A stretch of 64,000 nucleotides of DNA from Trichobilharzia regenti (Eukaryota > Platyhelminthes > Trematoda > Strigeidida > Schistosomatidae). Positions 22,751-35,375 of the stretch are shown one piece after another. The notes beneath the pieces are model-generated. The model did not search any database, was not told the DNA's origin, and saw nothing but the letters and a program-made list of their open reading frames with translations. Position 1 is the first letter of the stretch; the number at the start of each line of letters is the position of its first letter. The position numbers were made by a program, and so were the translations under genes. Location of the stretch: positions 116,017,842-116,081,841 of the forward strand of contig OX235270.1 in NCBI GenBank assembly GCA_944472135.2. The letters are read 5' to 3'.

Positions 22751-23950
22751 CATCGGTACAATATGGGCACCATGAGAAGCGCCACATATGTTACTTTCAG
22801 AAAGAGAAGGATGGTGATAGTTAAATACGAGCGGTACGCAATAGTTACGTTTTTAACTGTGATTAAAAATGTTACATTAAGCACTCAGATACAAGTTTTA
22901 TTGGTAGCTGAGATCCATGTTACATTTAATAAGTTAATAAATACCAGCACTAACTTTACATTCCTGATAAAATGTACTTCACTTCATTCAGTCAGTCACT
23001 TAGTCTAATAATAACAGAGTGAATAAGCTTAAAGATTAAAACATAAATAAGGAAGTAATTCTTTATATGCCAAAAGAAAGAAACACCATGCATACATGTT
23101 TCAATACCTAAACATGTATATAAAAAACACGACAGATGATATAAATTCAGTTTTCAGAAATTAGTTTCTTCAAGAAAATTTCCCGTAAAGTTTATACGAT
23201 TGCTGTTTACTTCCAACTTAAAAATTGGAATGACATTTTAAAGTGATTTAGAAATCAATTACGTGAATGAACTCTATGCATGCTTCTTTTTTCATTACAG
23301 CCTAGACAACTCACTCACTTCTCCTCACCATGTGCATACAACATGTATAGCTTCGTTGAACACTTATGTTTATCGACGGTATGCCAATCACAGTGCATGT
23401 GAAAAATTTTTTTAAATGAATAACAAATAACTTCAGTTTAAAATTAAAATAAATACTGAAATTAATCATGTTAACCAAAATTCCTAATTAAATATCCTTC
23501 GTATGATGAAGTAAAAAGAAAATTGTTTTAATTAAATTACTTACCATGTATACTGACAATTGTGGCAATCTAAAAAGGAAATGAAAGAGGTCTTCCAAAA
23601 CGCGTTTAATAATTTCTTCAAATAGTCTTTACGTATAGACCTCTTAATCTCAATAAGTAACTCAGGCATAGATAGCAATTCAATTAAAGACAGCGAAGTA
23701 TCTTAATGAACACTAGGTAATAATTCATGATAATTCGAATGTCAATCTAACTGAGGATGTCTGTATTAATAAAACAGAATTTACAAGAAAATATCACCAA
23801 GTCTACTGACACTGGGTTATTTTAATTTATTTGCAACCAACTGATTTTGCAACACGTTTAAGCCACGTTCATTCCAATATTATTGACAGTGGAATTCAAG
23901 TTAATCGATCTGCGAGAAAGCCTGAGACTATATTCAATGCCTACTGGAAC
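22750..23950. other. AT-rich stretch without a recognised gene
   Basis: Nothing recognisable is seen beyond short chance frames. Confidence 0.5.
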
Positions 23951-23953
23951 TGT

Positions 23954-24140
23954 GTGCGTCGGTGGCACAGTGGTTAAGACTCTCGCCGACCATGCACATG
24001 GTCCGAGGTTCGATCCCCTGCCGACGCCCACTTGATATCTATGGTCGGCCTGCAAAATTTGGGCTACCGATATCCATGCTGAAAATTCCATACCAGTACC
24101 AAAAATACAGTGTGGAATCAAGCTGTAATAAAAAAACTCA
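23954..24140 (+). mobile_element. SINE-B copy 2
   Basis: Full-length: head with TGGCACAGTGG and GTTCGATCC, body TATCTATGGTCGGCCTGC and TACCGATATCCATGCTG, tail GCTGTAATAAAAAAAC. Confidence 0.85.
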
Positions 24141-25267
24141 CAATGTATATGTGTAATTCTTAAGGGACTTATGCTTCATCAGACATTTTAGCCAGCGGGA
24201 TTCATTAATACTGCCTCCAATCACCCATTACCGATTGAGATAATACTACGATGAAGCGTGATGATACTGCAGATTTGATGCCCTGAATTTGGACAGTGCC
24301 AAGGGTGAGACAAGAAGACATCAGTTATTTTCCAGTCACCTATCGAAAATACTTCTATGGACAAATGGGAATCAATAATGTTTTTAGATTTTCAAAGAAA
24401 AGTGCAGTTGACCTACTCAATTTATCAGTGATATGATTCTTTCGAAGACTGGATAGATATGATTCGATTGGATTTGAAATGTTACCAAGTCAGCTTTCAC
24501 TGACATTCCAGTCACTGTCATGAGTAGCAGTCAATCACTTTTGATTTTCACTGTAAATTGAGAGTAGGGTGGCCAAAATACCGCACACAAATGCAGATTT
24601 GGCGTCACTGCCAGCCCCAGCACAGTATTCATAACCCATGATAAAGATGTTTCAGCCGCTCCGGATTTTATCCCACTTTATGTTCACAGAATTTCTTCCT
24701 AAAAATTCTAAACAGAGAGAATCAATTTGGTTTTATCATATAAACTAAAAACTACCTCTATAAATTTTAATTTTCATTAAGTATTACAAATAAGCTAATG
24801 AACAAGTGCTTTTTTTAGTTTTATCGTTAACTGGTTGCAAACAACGAAGAAAATTTCAGACTATACACCACCACGTCCTAAAATAACAGAACATTGATGG
24901 ATAGTGTTATCTTTTTAAAAGCAGAATATTTATGTCTCGTTCACAAATGTTTGTTCATGAAGGTGGGAGAAAAAATTACAGAAAATAAATAACTAACTAA
25001 ATGATTAAGGAAAATACTATGACTTTAAACCAGGATACGATTCTTAAAGGTAGGATTTGATTCTGACTATGGTGATAGTTGACTTTCAACAGAGTAATAA
25101 TTAGCATATTAATGTTAACTCATTTGATGTATGTAAGCACTAATGTATTACCTCTTAATGAAAAGTCCAGTCAATCCCCTTGCTTTAATTAAGGTAAGAT
25201 GATTAGTATAGAGAAGTTTTTGAAACGTTATCGGATAAATAATACAACACCAACGGTTTTTCTATGA
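24141..25267. other. Unique-looking stretch without a recognised gene
   Basis: The first 450 bases are less AT-rich than the surroundings, but no open frame or motif stands out. Confidence 0.45.
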
Positions 25268-25352
25268 TTGGTTTGTAACGATTAGATTTGTACTCCCTGG
25301 TTTTCAATGGTTCTCTAACTGATATCAATCCGTGATCAACTCATAAAAACCA
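25268..25352 (+). mobile_element. SINE-C 3' fragment
   Basis: ACTCCCTGGTTTTCAATGG, TTCTCTAACTGATATCAATC and CGTGATCAACTC match the SINE-C 3' region. A preceding GGTTTGTAACGATTAG is shared with other SINE-C ends. Confidence 0.7.
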
Positions 25353-26416
25353 ATGGTTTTATTATGTTACACTAATACAATTTCATTCTTATACTGAAAT
25401 CTACGAATTCAAAATTTTGGGAAGTGTATTAGATTATCTACTACATCTGTTTTGTTTGTTAATGTTTCAAAAGCTTATTGGTTTTAATTAGCTCCACCGT
25501 ATCGCAATTTAGTTTGGATGTTACCCATCATCGTATGTAGCTTCATGTGAACATATGAAGATATAAATTTCCTCGAACACTTACAATTTAAATGGAGGTT
25601 GAACGCTTGAGTTTCAAGTTTTCGAATGCTGTTTATTTAGAGTCCAAGAATGTAACCTATTTCTAAATAGCCTAATAAGCCTTGTCAGTTCACCCTCTGA
25701 ATGCACAAAATAACGTGAATCAGTGTAATCAGAAGTTATTAATATTCCCAACGAATTATGGAAAATTGAATTATATCTGAATATTAGTTTCTGCAAAAAG
25801 AAGATTTTCTAAGAATCAGGTCAGACAAGTACTCAGTTCACTCATATATCCGTTTACTACTTAACTGTATCCTTTCTTTTAATAAATAACACTAAGGTTA
25901 AGCCTTTCAGTTAATTCAGGGAGCATGAAATCAGCAGTTTAACTTAAGTCTGAAGGTTATCTCGTCAAAAGTTATCACTAAATCATTGGGAGGTTAATTG
26001 TAAATCACCTGAGGACAAAAGTCAAATACGTGACTTTGCTTGAAATCAGGTGTAATGAAATGAAAAAATTAGACTCTATCCACATATGTGCGTGATAAAA
26101 CACATTATATACACTAACAGAAGGCTATATTTTTCAATTAACGAGAATGTAACGGACTAATAGAAGTAATTTTAAATGAATACGAGAGGTGTGAGACCAA
26201 CCAGTGACTGAGAGAAAGGTAATACAACAAGGCTTAACATTATATCATGTTTTTTACTCAGTATAAGCTGAATGTTTTTATGTAATAATTTTTCCGAGTA
26301 TCCTGTTCTTGATTAGTTTCGGATTTACTATTTATTCTACCGGAAAGTGAAACAACTAGTTAATCACCAGTTGAATTCACATTTACGTTCTTATAAGGGC
26401 ATTATTTTTTTAATAG
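25353..26416. other. AT-rich stretch without a recognised gene
   Basis: No supported feature was found. Confidence 0.5.
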
Positions 26417-26512
26417 TTGGTTTGTAAGGAATAGATTTGTTTTTACGAGCTGATAACCGATTAATATCAATTAGAGAACCATTGAAAACCAGGGATTACT
26501 GGACAATTATTT
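26417..26512 (-). mobile_element. SINE-C 3' fragment (antisense)
   Basis: GGTTTGTAAGGAATAG, ATATCAATTAGAGAACC and GAAAACCAGGGATTACTGG are the antisense SINE-C 3' end, truncated at the ribozyme-like part. Confidence 0.7.
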
Positions 26513-26914
26513 CCTTAGAACTACTCCAAAACATTTTAACCAGAACAAAATATACTAAGACTATCCTGAAATTAACTCAATAACCGTTTCTCTATGAACA
26601 CCACTTAAACTTAATTCAGTTTTTGCCTCAGTTTTAATCAGTTAATCAGAAGAGAGCTCTACAATTGAGTTTCCTGCTTGTTGGCTTTTATCGGCGATGT
26701 ATCTGTAATACTGATCACATGTGACTTTGAAGAAGTGGTAGGAAAGTTGTAGACACTGAAACTGACTGACACATGTCCTTATCTGGAGAGGGGCGTAAGT
26801 CTTTTCAAATTTCGATACATTTTAATAGATAAGAACGAAGCGTAAGTATGTAGTTTTCCTATGGACTCTCATTATCTGACACAACGAAATACTAGTGTTC
26901 AAAGTGATCGCCAG

Positions 26915-26965
26915 GAAGCCCTGAAACCAGTTTTCATGCTAGTTGGCACTCATGAGTAAAGCAAA
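26915..26965 (-). mobile_element. SINE-E 3' fragment with hammerhead-like remains
   Basis: The antisense reads CTCATGA, GTGC, loop, GCAT, GAAA and then TTTCAGGGC, in the same order as the SINE-E hammerhead at 35.4 kb, with substitutions in the core. Only this piece is left. Confidence 0.55.
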
Positions 26966-27117
26966 CAAAGAACCCTGAATAGAATATTTTGTTTTCAGAG
27001 ATTCAAACTAACATCACCCAGTGTTACTATCAGTGACGTTAAAAGTTAGGTCTTCGAGTAAAGATCAACTGGAATGATTGTATTGACTGGTCACGAGAAA
27101 GAACTTAATCATTGTAT

Positions 27118-28368
27118 TATTATATTATTATTATATCCTTTAATTCCTAGAGGAACATAGGGCTTCAGCTGCGCATCTCCATCACCTTCTGTTTTCTGCC
27201 AACTTTTTCACTCCGCTCCAAGTCTGCCCACATGCTTTCATCTCCTCCTCACATGACATCCTCTAAGTCACCCTCGCACTGACGACCAACTCGCCGCTTC
27301 CCTCTCGGGTTCCACTCGAGCAATGGCTTGTCTAGTGATGTCACTTGATGGTTTGTTTCCTCAGAGTATGACCAATCCAATCCATCTCCATTTCTTCCTG
27401 CCTATTTGTTTCACAATCGGTTCCGGCCGGGTTGGTCCGCTCATTGCCAGAGATCCCTGTTGATGATCTTTTCTGGCCGGCAATCTGATCTTGAGCGTTA
27501 ACCAAAGACAACTGTTAATGAAGGTCTGAAGTTTGTTTGAGATGCTCTTTATGACTCACCAAGTCTCTGATCCGTATAGCAAGTAGCACTGACTTCGCAT
27601 TGGAGTTGAAAATCCGGATCTTATTTTTGATGGTGAGTGCTGTTGATCTCCACACAGACTTAAGGGTAATGAAAGCTTGTCTTGTTTTTCCGATTCTGGC
27701 TTTGATATCCTCGTCAGTTCCGCCTGTAGTTCAAATGATGCTTCCCAGGTAGGTGAAGGAGGTTGTTTCTTTCAGGTTCTTTCCATCTATGCTGACTGTC
27801 GTCTGTTGTTGTTGTTTCTGTTGGTGTTGGCCAGGATCTTCATCACCTCTGTTTTATTTATGTTCACTTGAAGTCCTATCTTCTCTGGATGCTTCTTCTA
27901 CCAACTTGTTGCTTTTCACTTGCATATCTTCCAGTTTGTGGGAAATCAGATATATATCATCGGCGAAGTCCAGATCCTCCAGGTTCTGTTTTGTGTGAGT
28001 CCATTTTATGCCTGTTTCCTCACTGCCCGTTGCCTGTCGCATTATCCAGTCTAATGCAATCAGGAAGACCATTGGCGATAATAGACAGCCTTGCCTCACT
28101 CCTGTCCTCACTTCGAAGGCTTACGTAAGTTTCCCGTTGTGGATTACTTGGCATGCATGATAACCATGCCCTCAGTGTGCGTGTTGTTATCTTCTGGGTG
28201 ACCGTAGTAGATCACTGACTCGCCATTGACAATTTGGTGAGTCTATTCCCGTTCCATCTACTTTCACATATTCCCAGTACTTGGATTCCGTATCTTTTCA
28301 TCTCGTTTGCGATCTGGGCAGCTTTTCCAATCTCGTACATGGTGCGGACTATTAGAAATTAGACATAT
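27118..28368 (-). mobile_element. RTE/SR2-like LINE, internally deleted, antisense
   Basis: Read on the minus strand it starts near 28368 with the endonuclease start (the codons for TMYEIGKAAQIA...MKRYGIQVLGI) and continues to about 28180. It then jumps into the reverse transcriptase at RTGVRQGCLLSPMVFLIALDW and LDFADDIYLISHKLEDMQ (minus frame 28111-27854), so most of the endonuclease and the RT fingers are deleted. The C-terminal region and the 3' end (antisense of TTCCTAGAGGAACATAGGGC) close it at about 27137, next to a TAT-rich tract. The catalytic FADD box is intact, but the element is dead because of the deletion. Confidence 0.88.
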
Positions 28369-28832
28369 AATCATTTTTCATATTAAGTACTGAACAGTTT
28401 AATGATTTACCACCTTTCTGATATATGAGAACACCGAATAAAACAAAAGCAAATAAATATTTTTCTACCTGCAACGCAAATATTTACATAATTTTTATTT
28501 CAAGTAGGGAAATTAGTTATTTGTTTATTTTTCCAATTTGCATTCAACGAATTTCTCTTTGGAGTTAATTTATTGTTGACTTGTTCAGGGAATAAAATGT
28601 ATAAACAAACAAAATATTCCTCAAAACAGAAAAATAATAAAGATTAATTTGAAAATTACAGACGAATTTACTCATTTGCAGTTCTGTTTCATTTTTCCTT
28701 CTTTGTTCTCTATCTTATCATTCTCTAAGAGGAAACAAAGAACTATTACTACTGTCAGAGTGAATGAATCTTACCTTAACACTTTGATAAATGCTTTTTT
28801 AAAGAAACATAATAATGTTTTCCTAATCTTTT
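28369..28832. other. AT-rich stretch without a recognised gene
   Basis: The open frame from 28649 is extended only because it runs into the following SINE-B. No gene is supported. Confidence 0.5.
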
Positions 28833-29020
28833 GTGCGTCAGTGGCACAGTGGTTAAGACTCTTGCCGTCCATGCACATGGTCCGAGGTTCGATCCCCTGC
28901 CGACGCACACCTGATATCTATGGTCGCTCCTGCAAAATTTGGGCTACCGATATCCATGCTGCAAAATTCCATACTTGTACCAAAAATACAGTGTGGAATC
29001 AAGCTGCAGTCAAAAAATAA
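28833..29020 (+). mobile_element. SINE-B copy 3
   Basis: Head CAGTGGCACAGTGG and GGTTCGATCCCC, body with TACCGATATCCATGCTGC, tail GCTGCAGTCAAAAAATAAA. Confidence 0.85.
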
Positions 29021-29264
29021 ATTAAATAAATTATTTTTAAAAACTTTGATACTGTACACTTCATTACATGAAATCAAACAAATTTTTGCCTATGGTCTAG
29101 CTGCAAACTTAATTTCTTAGTACTGTGTGGAGAAACTACTCAGTTGTATAGGCACGAAGTATTCTGACTAAAAAACAACTTTCAGAGATATAAACAAGTT
29201 TATCAGCAGTAGGTTCTCACTCTAAACAAAACTCTTACATTTTATGTTGTCAGGATCACTGAAT

Positions 29265-30385
29265 CGGATGGTTTGATGACGAACGTTTTCGACGCTAACT
29301 TAGTAATGAAATCAGTTTTTGGAATTCTCTATGAATAAAATACCCATTTATCTTGATTATTTTTCGACAATTTCTCTGTTAGATCAGTGTACAGAGTTGT
29401 CTGCATGCGCTGAGATGAAAGAATGCATATCTTGTCTTTTTACGGCTAGTTTATGTCCTAGGATCCAAGATGAGGGGAACATTCGCTCTGGTTGAAGCAC
29501 TAATTTCACAATTAACACATATTAACTTCTAGATAGTATTGGTTTTCTGTTTTTCTTTTCGCTACTGGATACTTTGGTTTGCATAAGACTTAAAGAAGTG
29601 AGTGTTTAGCTTGTGGACAACTTCTACTTCAAATAGTTTTAGTGATCTAGCGCTAATTTCAGAGATGTTCATGGTGCATGATAAAACGGTACTTCTTTCA
29701 CTTTCAAATAACATCTTGGTGAGCTTGGTTTTCAGAAGTTTGAGTAAAATCAGGTAGTTTTCAGTTTCTCTGAACTTTTTGCAGTCAACTTCTGAGTGAA
29801 ATAATGCTGAGCAATATGTGTTGCATTAATATACCGTTTGTATGGGATTGACAAGGTAGTAATAGGATATTACTACTTGTTAAAGAGATTTCGTTTAGGA
29901 CTTGTTTTTCTTGACGGTTGTCCTTCTTGGGAGAATCAGGACTCTTTTTTCCCCCTTTAGTGCATCCAAATCGGCAGAACTTTACCTCACATTCGATTGA
30001 CGATGACATCAAAGAACCTATTTTTAATATAGCCTAATAGTTAAACTCACATCTTTCACCCATTTTTATTTAGATTTCATTTAACTTCTGTTTCTATATT
30101 TCCTGTAATTGTTCTCCAGATCAAAACATCCAAAAATGGAATTTTATTGTTTGATGCCTCTTCCGTTTAAAATTTGACCTCATCAAACACATTACTGATT
30201 AGTGTGTGACTGCTTCCCAGACCATTCCTTTGAATTATTACAGTTTATCATCCACGTAAAGTATCTACATTTCTGTTTTGATCACAGATAAAACTATGGT
30301 TTATAATCTTTACATGAAATCTTCTACAATTATTGCTGATATGCGTGACTTCATTAGTGCCCCTTTTACCTGCTCCACGATTAGA
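29265..30385 (-). mobile_element. Decayed Penelope-like element
   Basis: Alignable by eye to the better copy: GTTGTCTGCATGCG and CATATCTTGTCTTTTTACGG parallel 61.72-61.77 kb (endonuclease part). AAAACATCCAAAAATGGAAT, the following TTTATTGTTTGATGC and ATTACAGTTTATCATCCACG parallel 62.31-62.45 kb (RT part around the YVDD box). Frames are broken throughout. An inner stretch (29.6-30.0 kb) is hard to align. Confidence 0.75.
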
Positions 30386-31903
30386 TAAATGAAGTGGAAG
30401 CAGGTTACGCGGCACAAATCCCTAAGTCCCGTCGAACTCAAATGTCGCATTTTGTGTGTGTGTTTAGGAAGGCGTACATGGTTTCCTAGTAATTGTTACA
30501 GTTTATTTTGCTAATTTCTGCTCTAATCAAGTGACACAAAAGGATACCATAATTTAGCCCTCATCTAGTAAAATGTCCATAATATTTTCTGGAGCTGACC
30601 AATCAAATAATCCTGTGCTGAAATGTTGAATGAAAATTTCTCGATCCGCCAAAGTCCCTTCATAAAACTGAAATAATTTCTAATTTTTGTTCATCATGTT
30701 AAAATTAATCCATTACATTCTTGTAATAGCTTAAAAATTCTTCCAATTATTAAAATTAATGATGGAGAAGTTTCTGTTTTATTAAATTTGGCCAACATAA
30801 ACATGATTATATTTTCTTGTTGGCTTTTTATATTTTTCATTCATCAGGCACAATGTCGTTTCAAGTTAGGTTTTTTTTCGAAAATGATACCCAGTCTTCC
30901 AAGGACAAGCTGTCGAATACTGTATGCCTGAATTTGTTACTGAGTAAGACATCTGGAAATATAATTAACAATGGTATTTTAATTATAATATGAACGCGTT
31001 TTCTGACAATTGCTGTCATGATACCTTCTTGTAAGTCTTTCCTTTATATTCATACACAAACTAAACAATTAAAATGCAAACAATCAAAGAAATGACTTAT
31101 AATGTTCAAGTAAACACAGGAAGTATAAGTAAATAACTTCATCAAATTTAACTTATAGGTTTCAGTTTTTGTGAATGAATAGTTTTCTTTGAAATTCTCA
31201 GATAGCAATACACATAACCTGATATTTCTCGTCAAATGAATACAGCAGACTTGGGCTATAAGTTTAAGAGCTAATTAATCACAAGGCTGTTGTTGTTGTT
31301 GTTGTGAGGGGAACGGCACGTGCCTCGTAAACAGTGAAAATGAGTAAGATTGAATAGCAAACGGAATGACAACCAAATCCTTGATAAGGTCACCGGATGA
31401 CGAGGAGCATAGAAACATTTAGCAGGATAAAAAACAAACAAATTTTTGGCCATTCAAAAGGTGTACTGAACAAATTCACTTTGATGCATGAATTTCAGAA
31501 TACAAAAGGGTCATCTGCCTCACTGTTGATGGTCTTCAGTGAATAAGTCATGTTCATCATATTTTGTTTTTATAGAATATTCGGAGTAATCTATTCACAA
31601 GCTGACAACATTCTGACATTCACACCTGTTCACTCTTTAAATTTAACTTCTCATTTATAACAATAACAATGATACAACCAAATATGAATTCAGTATTTGA
31701 GGAAAGCATAAGTCCCGTTTTCAAGTGGTTGTTTGTTGTAGATTAATGTCGTTTTTCGCACATGAAAATTATGACTTTAATAAACAAGTTTTTTGTACAT
31801 CAAAAACAAGTTGACTTTAATTGGCTTTTCTAACTGCGAGAAGAAGTCAAGCATGTCTAGTAATTTAGTAATAGTAGTATTTTTTGTTTATTAACACATA
31901 AAT
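30386..31903. other. AT-rich stretch with a (GTT)n tract near 31.29 kb
   Basis: No coding sequence was recognised. Some of the first few hundred bases may be more of the decayed Penelope copy but I could not align them. Confidence 0.45.
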
Positions 31904-32058
31904 ATAAATCCATTTAATTGAATTTTGATTTTCCCGTCGATTGATTGGACCGAAGTGCTCGGTCTCAGGTTGACATGTCGGCTTCTTGTGCAGATGCTTC
32001 GACGATGTCTGGGCATTTAGTTAGTATACAATTGGTGGATGGTGGCTAGCAGTGGAAT

Positions 32059-32099
32059 CCAGGATGCGCATTTCGTCCTATTTGGGACTCGTCAGCTGG
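32059..32099 (-). ncRNA. Hammerhead ribozyme (Sm-alpha type), core intact
   Basis: On the minus strand: CCAG, CTGACGA (32089-32095), GTCC loop GGAC, GAAA, TGCGC, ATC before CTGG. This is the classic schistosome arrangement. Confidence 0.93.
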
Positions 32100-32387
32100 A
32101 TGTACCTGCATTTCTCAGTGAGTGATGATGTTCCCACCGAGGCTCGAACCCAGTACCCATAGTTTCAAACGCCAAAGCGTTATCCACTAGACCACTTGGG
32201 CCACGAGAGCCACCTCTTGTGCGACGGGTCATACTAATTATTGAATTGAATTTTTGATTTTCCCGTCGATTGATTGGACCGAAGTGCTCGGTCTCAGGTT
32301 GACATGTCGGCTTCTTGTGCAGATGCTTCGACGATGTCTGGGCATTTAGTTAGTATACAATTGGTGGATGGTGGCTAGCAGTGGAAT

Positions 32388-32428
32388 CCAGGATGCGCAT
32401 TTCGTCCTATTTGGGACTCGTCAGCTGG
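32388..32428 (-). ncRNA. Hammerhead ribozyme (Sm-alpha type), core intact
   Basis: Identical to the copy 329 bp upstream; core at 32418-32424. Tandem placement would let a read-through transcript self-cleave into 329-nt monomers. Confidence 0.93.
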
Positions 32429-32805
32429 ATGTACCTGCATTTCTCAGTGAGTGATGATGTTCCCACCGAGGCTCGAACCCAGTACCCATAGTTTCAAACG
32501 CCAAAGCGTTATCCACTAGACCACTTGGGCCACGAGAGCCACCTCTTGTGCGACGGGTCATACTAATTATTGAATTGAATTTTTGATTTTCCCGTCGATT
32601 GATTGGACCGAAGTGCTCGGTCTCAGGTTGACATGTCGGCTTCTTGTGCAGATGCTTCGACGATGTCTGGGCATTTAGTTAGTATACAATTGGTGGATGG
32701 CGACCAGCAGTGGTCTACTGGATAACGCTTTGGCGTTTGAAACTATGGCCACTGGGTTCGAGCCTCGGTGGGAACATCATCACTCACTGAGAAATGCAGG
32801 TACAT

Positions 32806-32846
32806 CCAGTTGACGAGTCCCAAATAGGACGAAATGCGCATCCTGG
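32806..32846 (+). ncRNA. Hammerhead ribozyme, core C-to-T change
   Basis: The core is TTGACGA at 32810-32816. The same C3 change is found in the first plus unit of the 14-kb composite. The other elements are intact, so it is probably inactive. Confidence 0.8.
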
Positions 32847-33159
32847 ATTCCACTGCTAGCCACCATCCACCAATTAAATAAGTCCATTTATCCTAATTAA
32901 ACAGAAAAAAAATTGTTGCTATCATTGACTTTTTATTCACTTTCTTTACAATATTTGAACACTGTTCTAACTGCAAGTCAGCCTGAAGTTACTGTTGAGG
33001 ACGAGATTTACACGTAAACTACATCTTCTAGATATGCTGGTAACCAGTTTTTCTGCACAAAATAACAGTCAGTAAGAAATTTTCTCATCTGTGATCTACT
33101 GCTTGTATGTAGGCAATAATTCGAGAGCTATTCAATTTTCTAAAATATACGGAGAAATA

Positions 33160-33600
33160 ATTTGGTAAACGGTGACTAGCAAGGGAATCCATGATGCATT
33201 TTTCGTCCTATTTAGGACTCATCATTTGGATGTACCTGCATTCCCCAGTGAGTGATGTTTTCCCCTCTAAGACTCGAACCAAGTGTTCGTTGTTTTAAAC
33301 ACCATAGTGTTATCCACTAGACTACTTGAGCCACAAAAGGCGCTTCATGTGCAACAGTCATCAGTGGTTGTTTCTTTTTAATCCAATTTTTATCTCCCAG
33401 TTGACCAATTGGACTGGTGTGTTCCATCTCTGATGAAATGTCGGCTCCTAATATTAGTGCTTCGAGTGATAGTCCCTGCTAGTCATCGCCCACCAGATAA
33501 CTTTAAATTAATCCTCAGACATCAACAGAAGCCGACTATTTCGGTCCAATCAGTCAATAGGTGCATGACAGGCGAATTAGAAACAAATATGCGGTAAGGT
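33160..33600. mobile_element. Old Sm-alpha-like unit(s), mixed orientation
   Basis: 33163-33370 is a diverged minus-strand head and hammerhead region. The antisense core reads ATGATGA with GTCC/GGAC and GAAA near 33200-33240. It is followed by an antisense tail (GTTGACCAATTGGACTGG) and then, near 33540, a plus-strand tail fragment (CGGTCCAATCAGTC). It is older than the neighbouring array. Confidence 0.75.
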
Positions 33601-35375
33601 GTTAACAGTTCAAAATATACAGCGGTTATCTTCATCACTTAAAATATCATTGACGATAGACTTTAATTCTCTTTCATCAGCTATTCACCTGCATAATTAC
33701 AAATACCTAGAACATCTATCGCTAACAGTTATTGTTTTATGTATTTCTTGTATTTACAAACTACAACAGGAAATTAAATATTCTAGGTTATTTAATTAAA
33801 ATAGTGACATGTTGAGAGATACAATTACAGAAATTATAAGGGCGTAGAAATTGTATATCATAAAACTAATTCAATATATGCATTAAAACTACAATGATTA
33901 CCAGGTGAAAATTAAATATTTATTGTTGATTGTCAATATTAGCATACTGACGACATTACTTCTACTATTACAAATAACACTAATAACAATAGCACTACTA
34001 TTAGTAGTTATTGCTTCTAAAATTAATTATAGTATTGTAGATGTTAATAGTCATTATGTGATCAGTGTCCATGTGATAAAGAATGAAGTAGCAATGTCCT
34101 TAGTGGAGGAAAAGATAACTTATAGTTAGAAGTATTCCAGCAATTCTTATCTCCCTTATTAACCATATGCATTAATCGTTTAAATTTCATAATATGCAAC
34201 AATATTCATTTCACAACTTTTAGTGAAACCATGACTACAAATGTATACATTTTTTTAACCTTTTTTTATTTCCCTAGGGGATGTGTTATCTATTGTCTTT
34301 ACGTATATGCATATATGTATATGAACTGGTGTGTGGAATGGAAATATAGTCATATATTTATTAATATAATGTAATACGAAAAGCTGTGAACAGAATAGGT
34401 GTTTGTGTTTTTGAAGGAAATATTCTGTCATTTACGCTTATATATTTACACACACACACACACACGCATGCACGGTCGGCAGCGGTGGCTAGATATTGAA
34501 GTAGGTTTTATAACAAGAGATAGAGATAGATAGAGAGAGTGATTTGTAAAATTTCCAACCCCTCGGACCTATTTGCTGTTGGATAAAAGATTTTAATGCC
34601 TACCAATGATTTTAATTGGCCAATGATAGGTGAGACACTTTCCCTGTTTGTAAAAAGCAAACAAACAAACAAACAAACACAAAGTATGCAATTATTGTGA
34701 AATTCAACTAACTTTAAATAAATTTTACCAAAAAACACTTGGTGCTGAATGTACTAGTTAGTTAGCTGAGATAAGTAATAATGAAGAAATAATTTTTGTA
34801 AAAAATTTAAACTAAACTAAAAATTCCCTCCTTTGAGTAAATATTTAGTTGTACAGTTGAAATTATCGTCAGTTAAACTATTTTGTTGTGATTGACATGA
34901 AATACTGAACATTTTTTATAATTTATTATAACACCTTTTATAATCTTGTGTGTTGTGTTATCATTCACTTGTATTTAACGCATAAAAAATATCCACTTAG
35001 TGTCGTATTTTTTTTTCCTACGGGGGATTTTGTAAGTGATAATTTGCAAATTTAGGTGGAGAATTTTAGAGAATACAGTGCCAAAGTGTCAGTCAGTGAG
35101 AACAGTTTGCAAGAATAGTAGAATTTGTTTTACTAGAGAGATTTTCATTTTATTATGGTGGATAAATCATGAAACTAATAAAACAAAAATTATAAAACAT
35201 TTATTCCCTGATGAATAACTTACTTATGATATGCTGTATTATTGTTTTTCTGTTCATCTCAGCCTGTTATTCATTCTAGCATAACATGGACGTGAAAGGC
35301 GGATGAGATTACGCAAACATCTAATACGTTAGTAGTTGAATGTATCGCTTAAACAGATAGAGAAACACATCAGTC
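33601..35375. other. AT-rich stretch with several microsatellites
   Basis: (CA)n at 34448-34468, a GATA/GA-rich tract near 34520-34540 and (ACAA)n at 34658-34680. Open frames near 33.9 and 34.5 kb are low-complexity translations. No gene is seen. Confidence 0.55.

Larger units (their letters stand above)
31904..32890. mobile_element. Sm-alpha-like composite: two-plus minus units in tandem, then one plus unit, flanked by direct repeats
   Basis: From 31917 to about 32700 the family reads on the minus strand, with two successive 329-bp units that look identical base for base and the start of a third. At about 32700 it flips to plus, and a partial plus unit (tRNA-like head with TGGTCTACTGG and GGGTTCGAGCC, then a hammerhead) runs to about 32877. 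ATAAATCCATTTA (31904-31916) and ATAAGTCCATTTA (32878-32890) agree at 12 of 13 positions and look like a target-site duplication. The identity of adjacent units implies very recent duplication or copying of a multimeric RNA. Confidence 0.92.

Noticed and set aside
22640..23008. 122-codon frame
   Set aside because: It starts inside the antisense SINE-A, crosses a (TA)n tract giving Tyr/Ile repeats, and has no motif.
27677..28128. Plus-strand frames of 64-86 codons
   Set aside because: They are shadows of the antisense RTE reverse transcriptase.
31917..32700. Regular repeats considered as a CRISPR array
   Set aside because: Units are 329 bp with no short repeats and spacers; the sequence is eukaryotic Sm-alpha-like satellite.
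33905..34129. 74-codon hydrophobic frame that could be a membrane peptide
   Set aside because: Composition follows AT-rich codons (Leu, Ile, Thr) with no further support.
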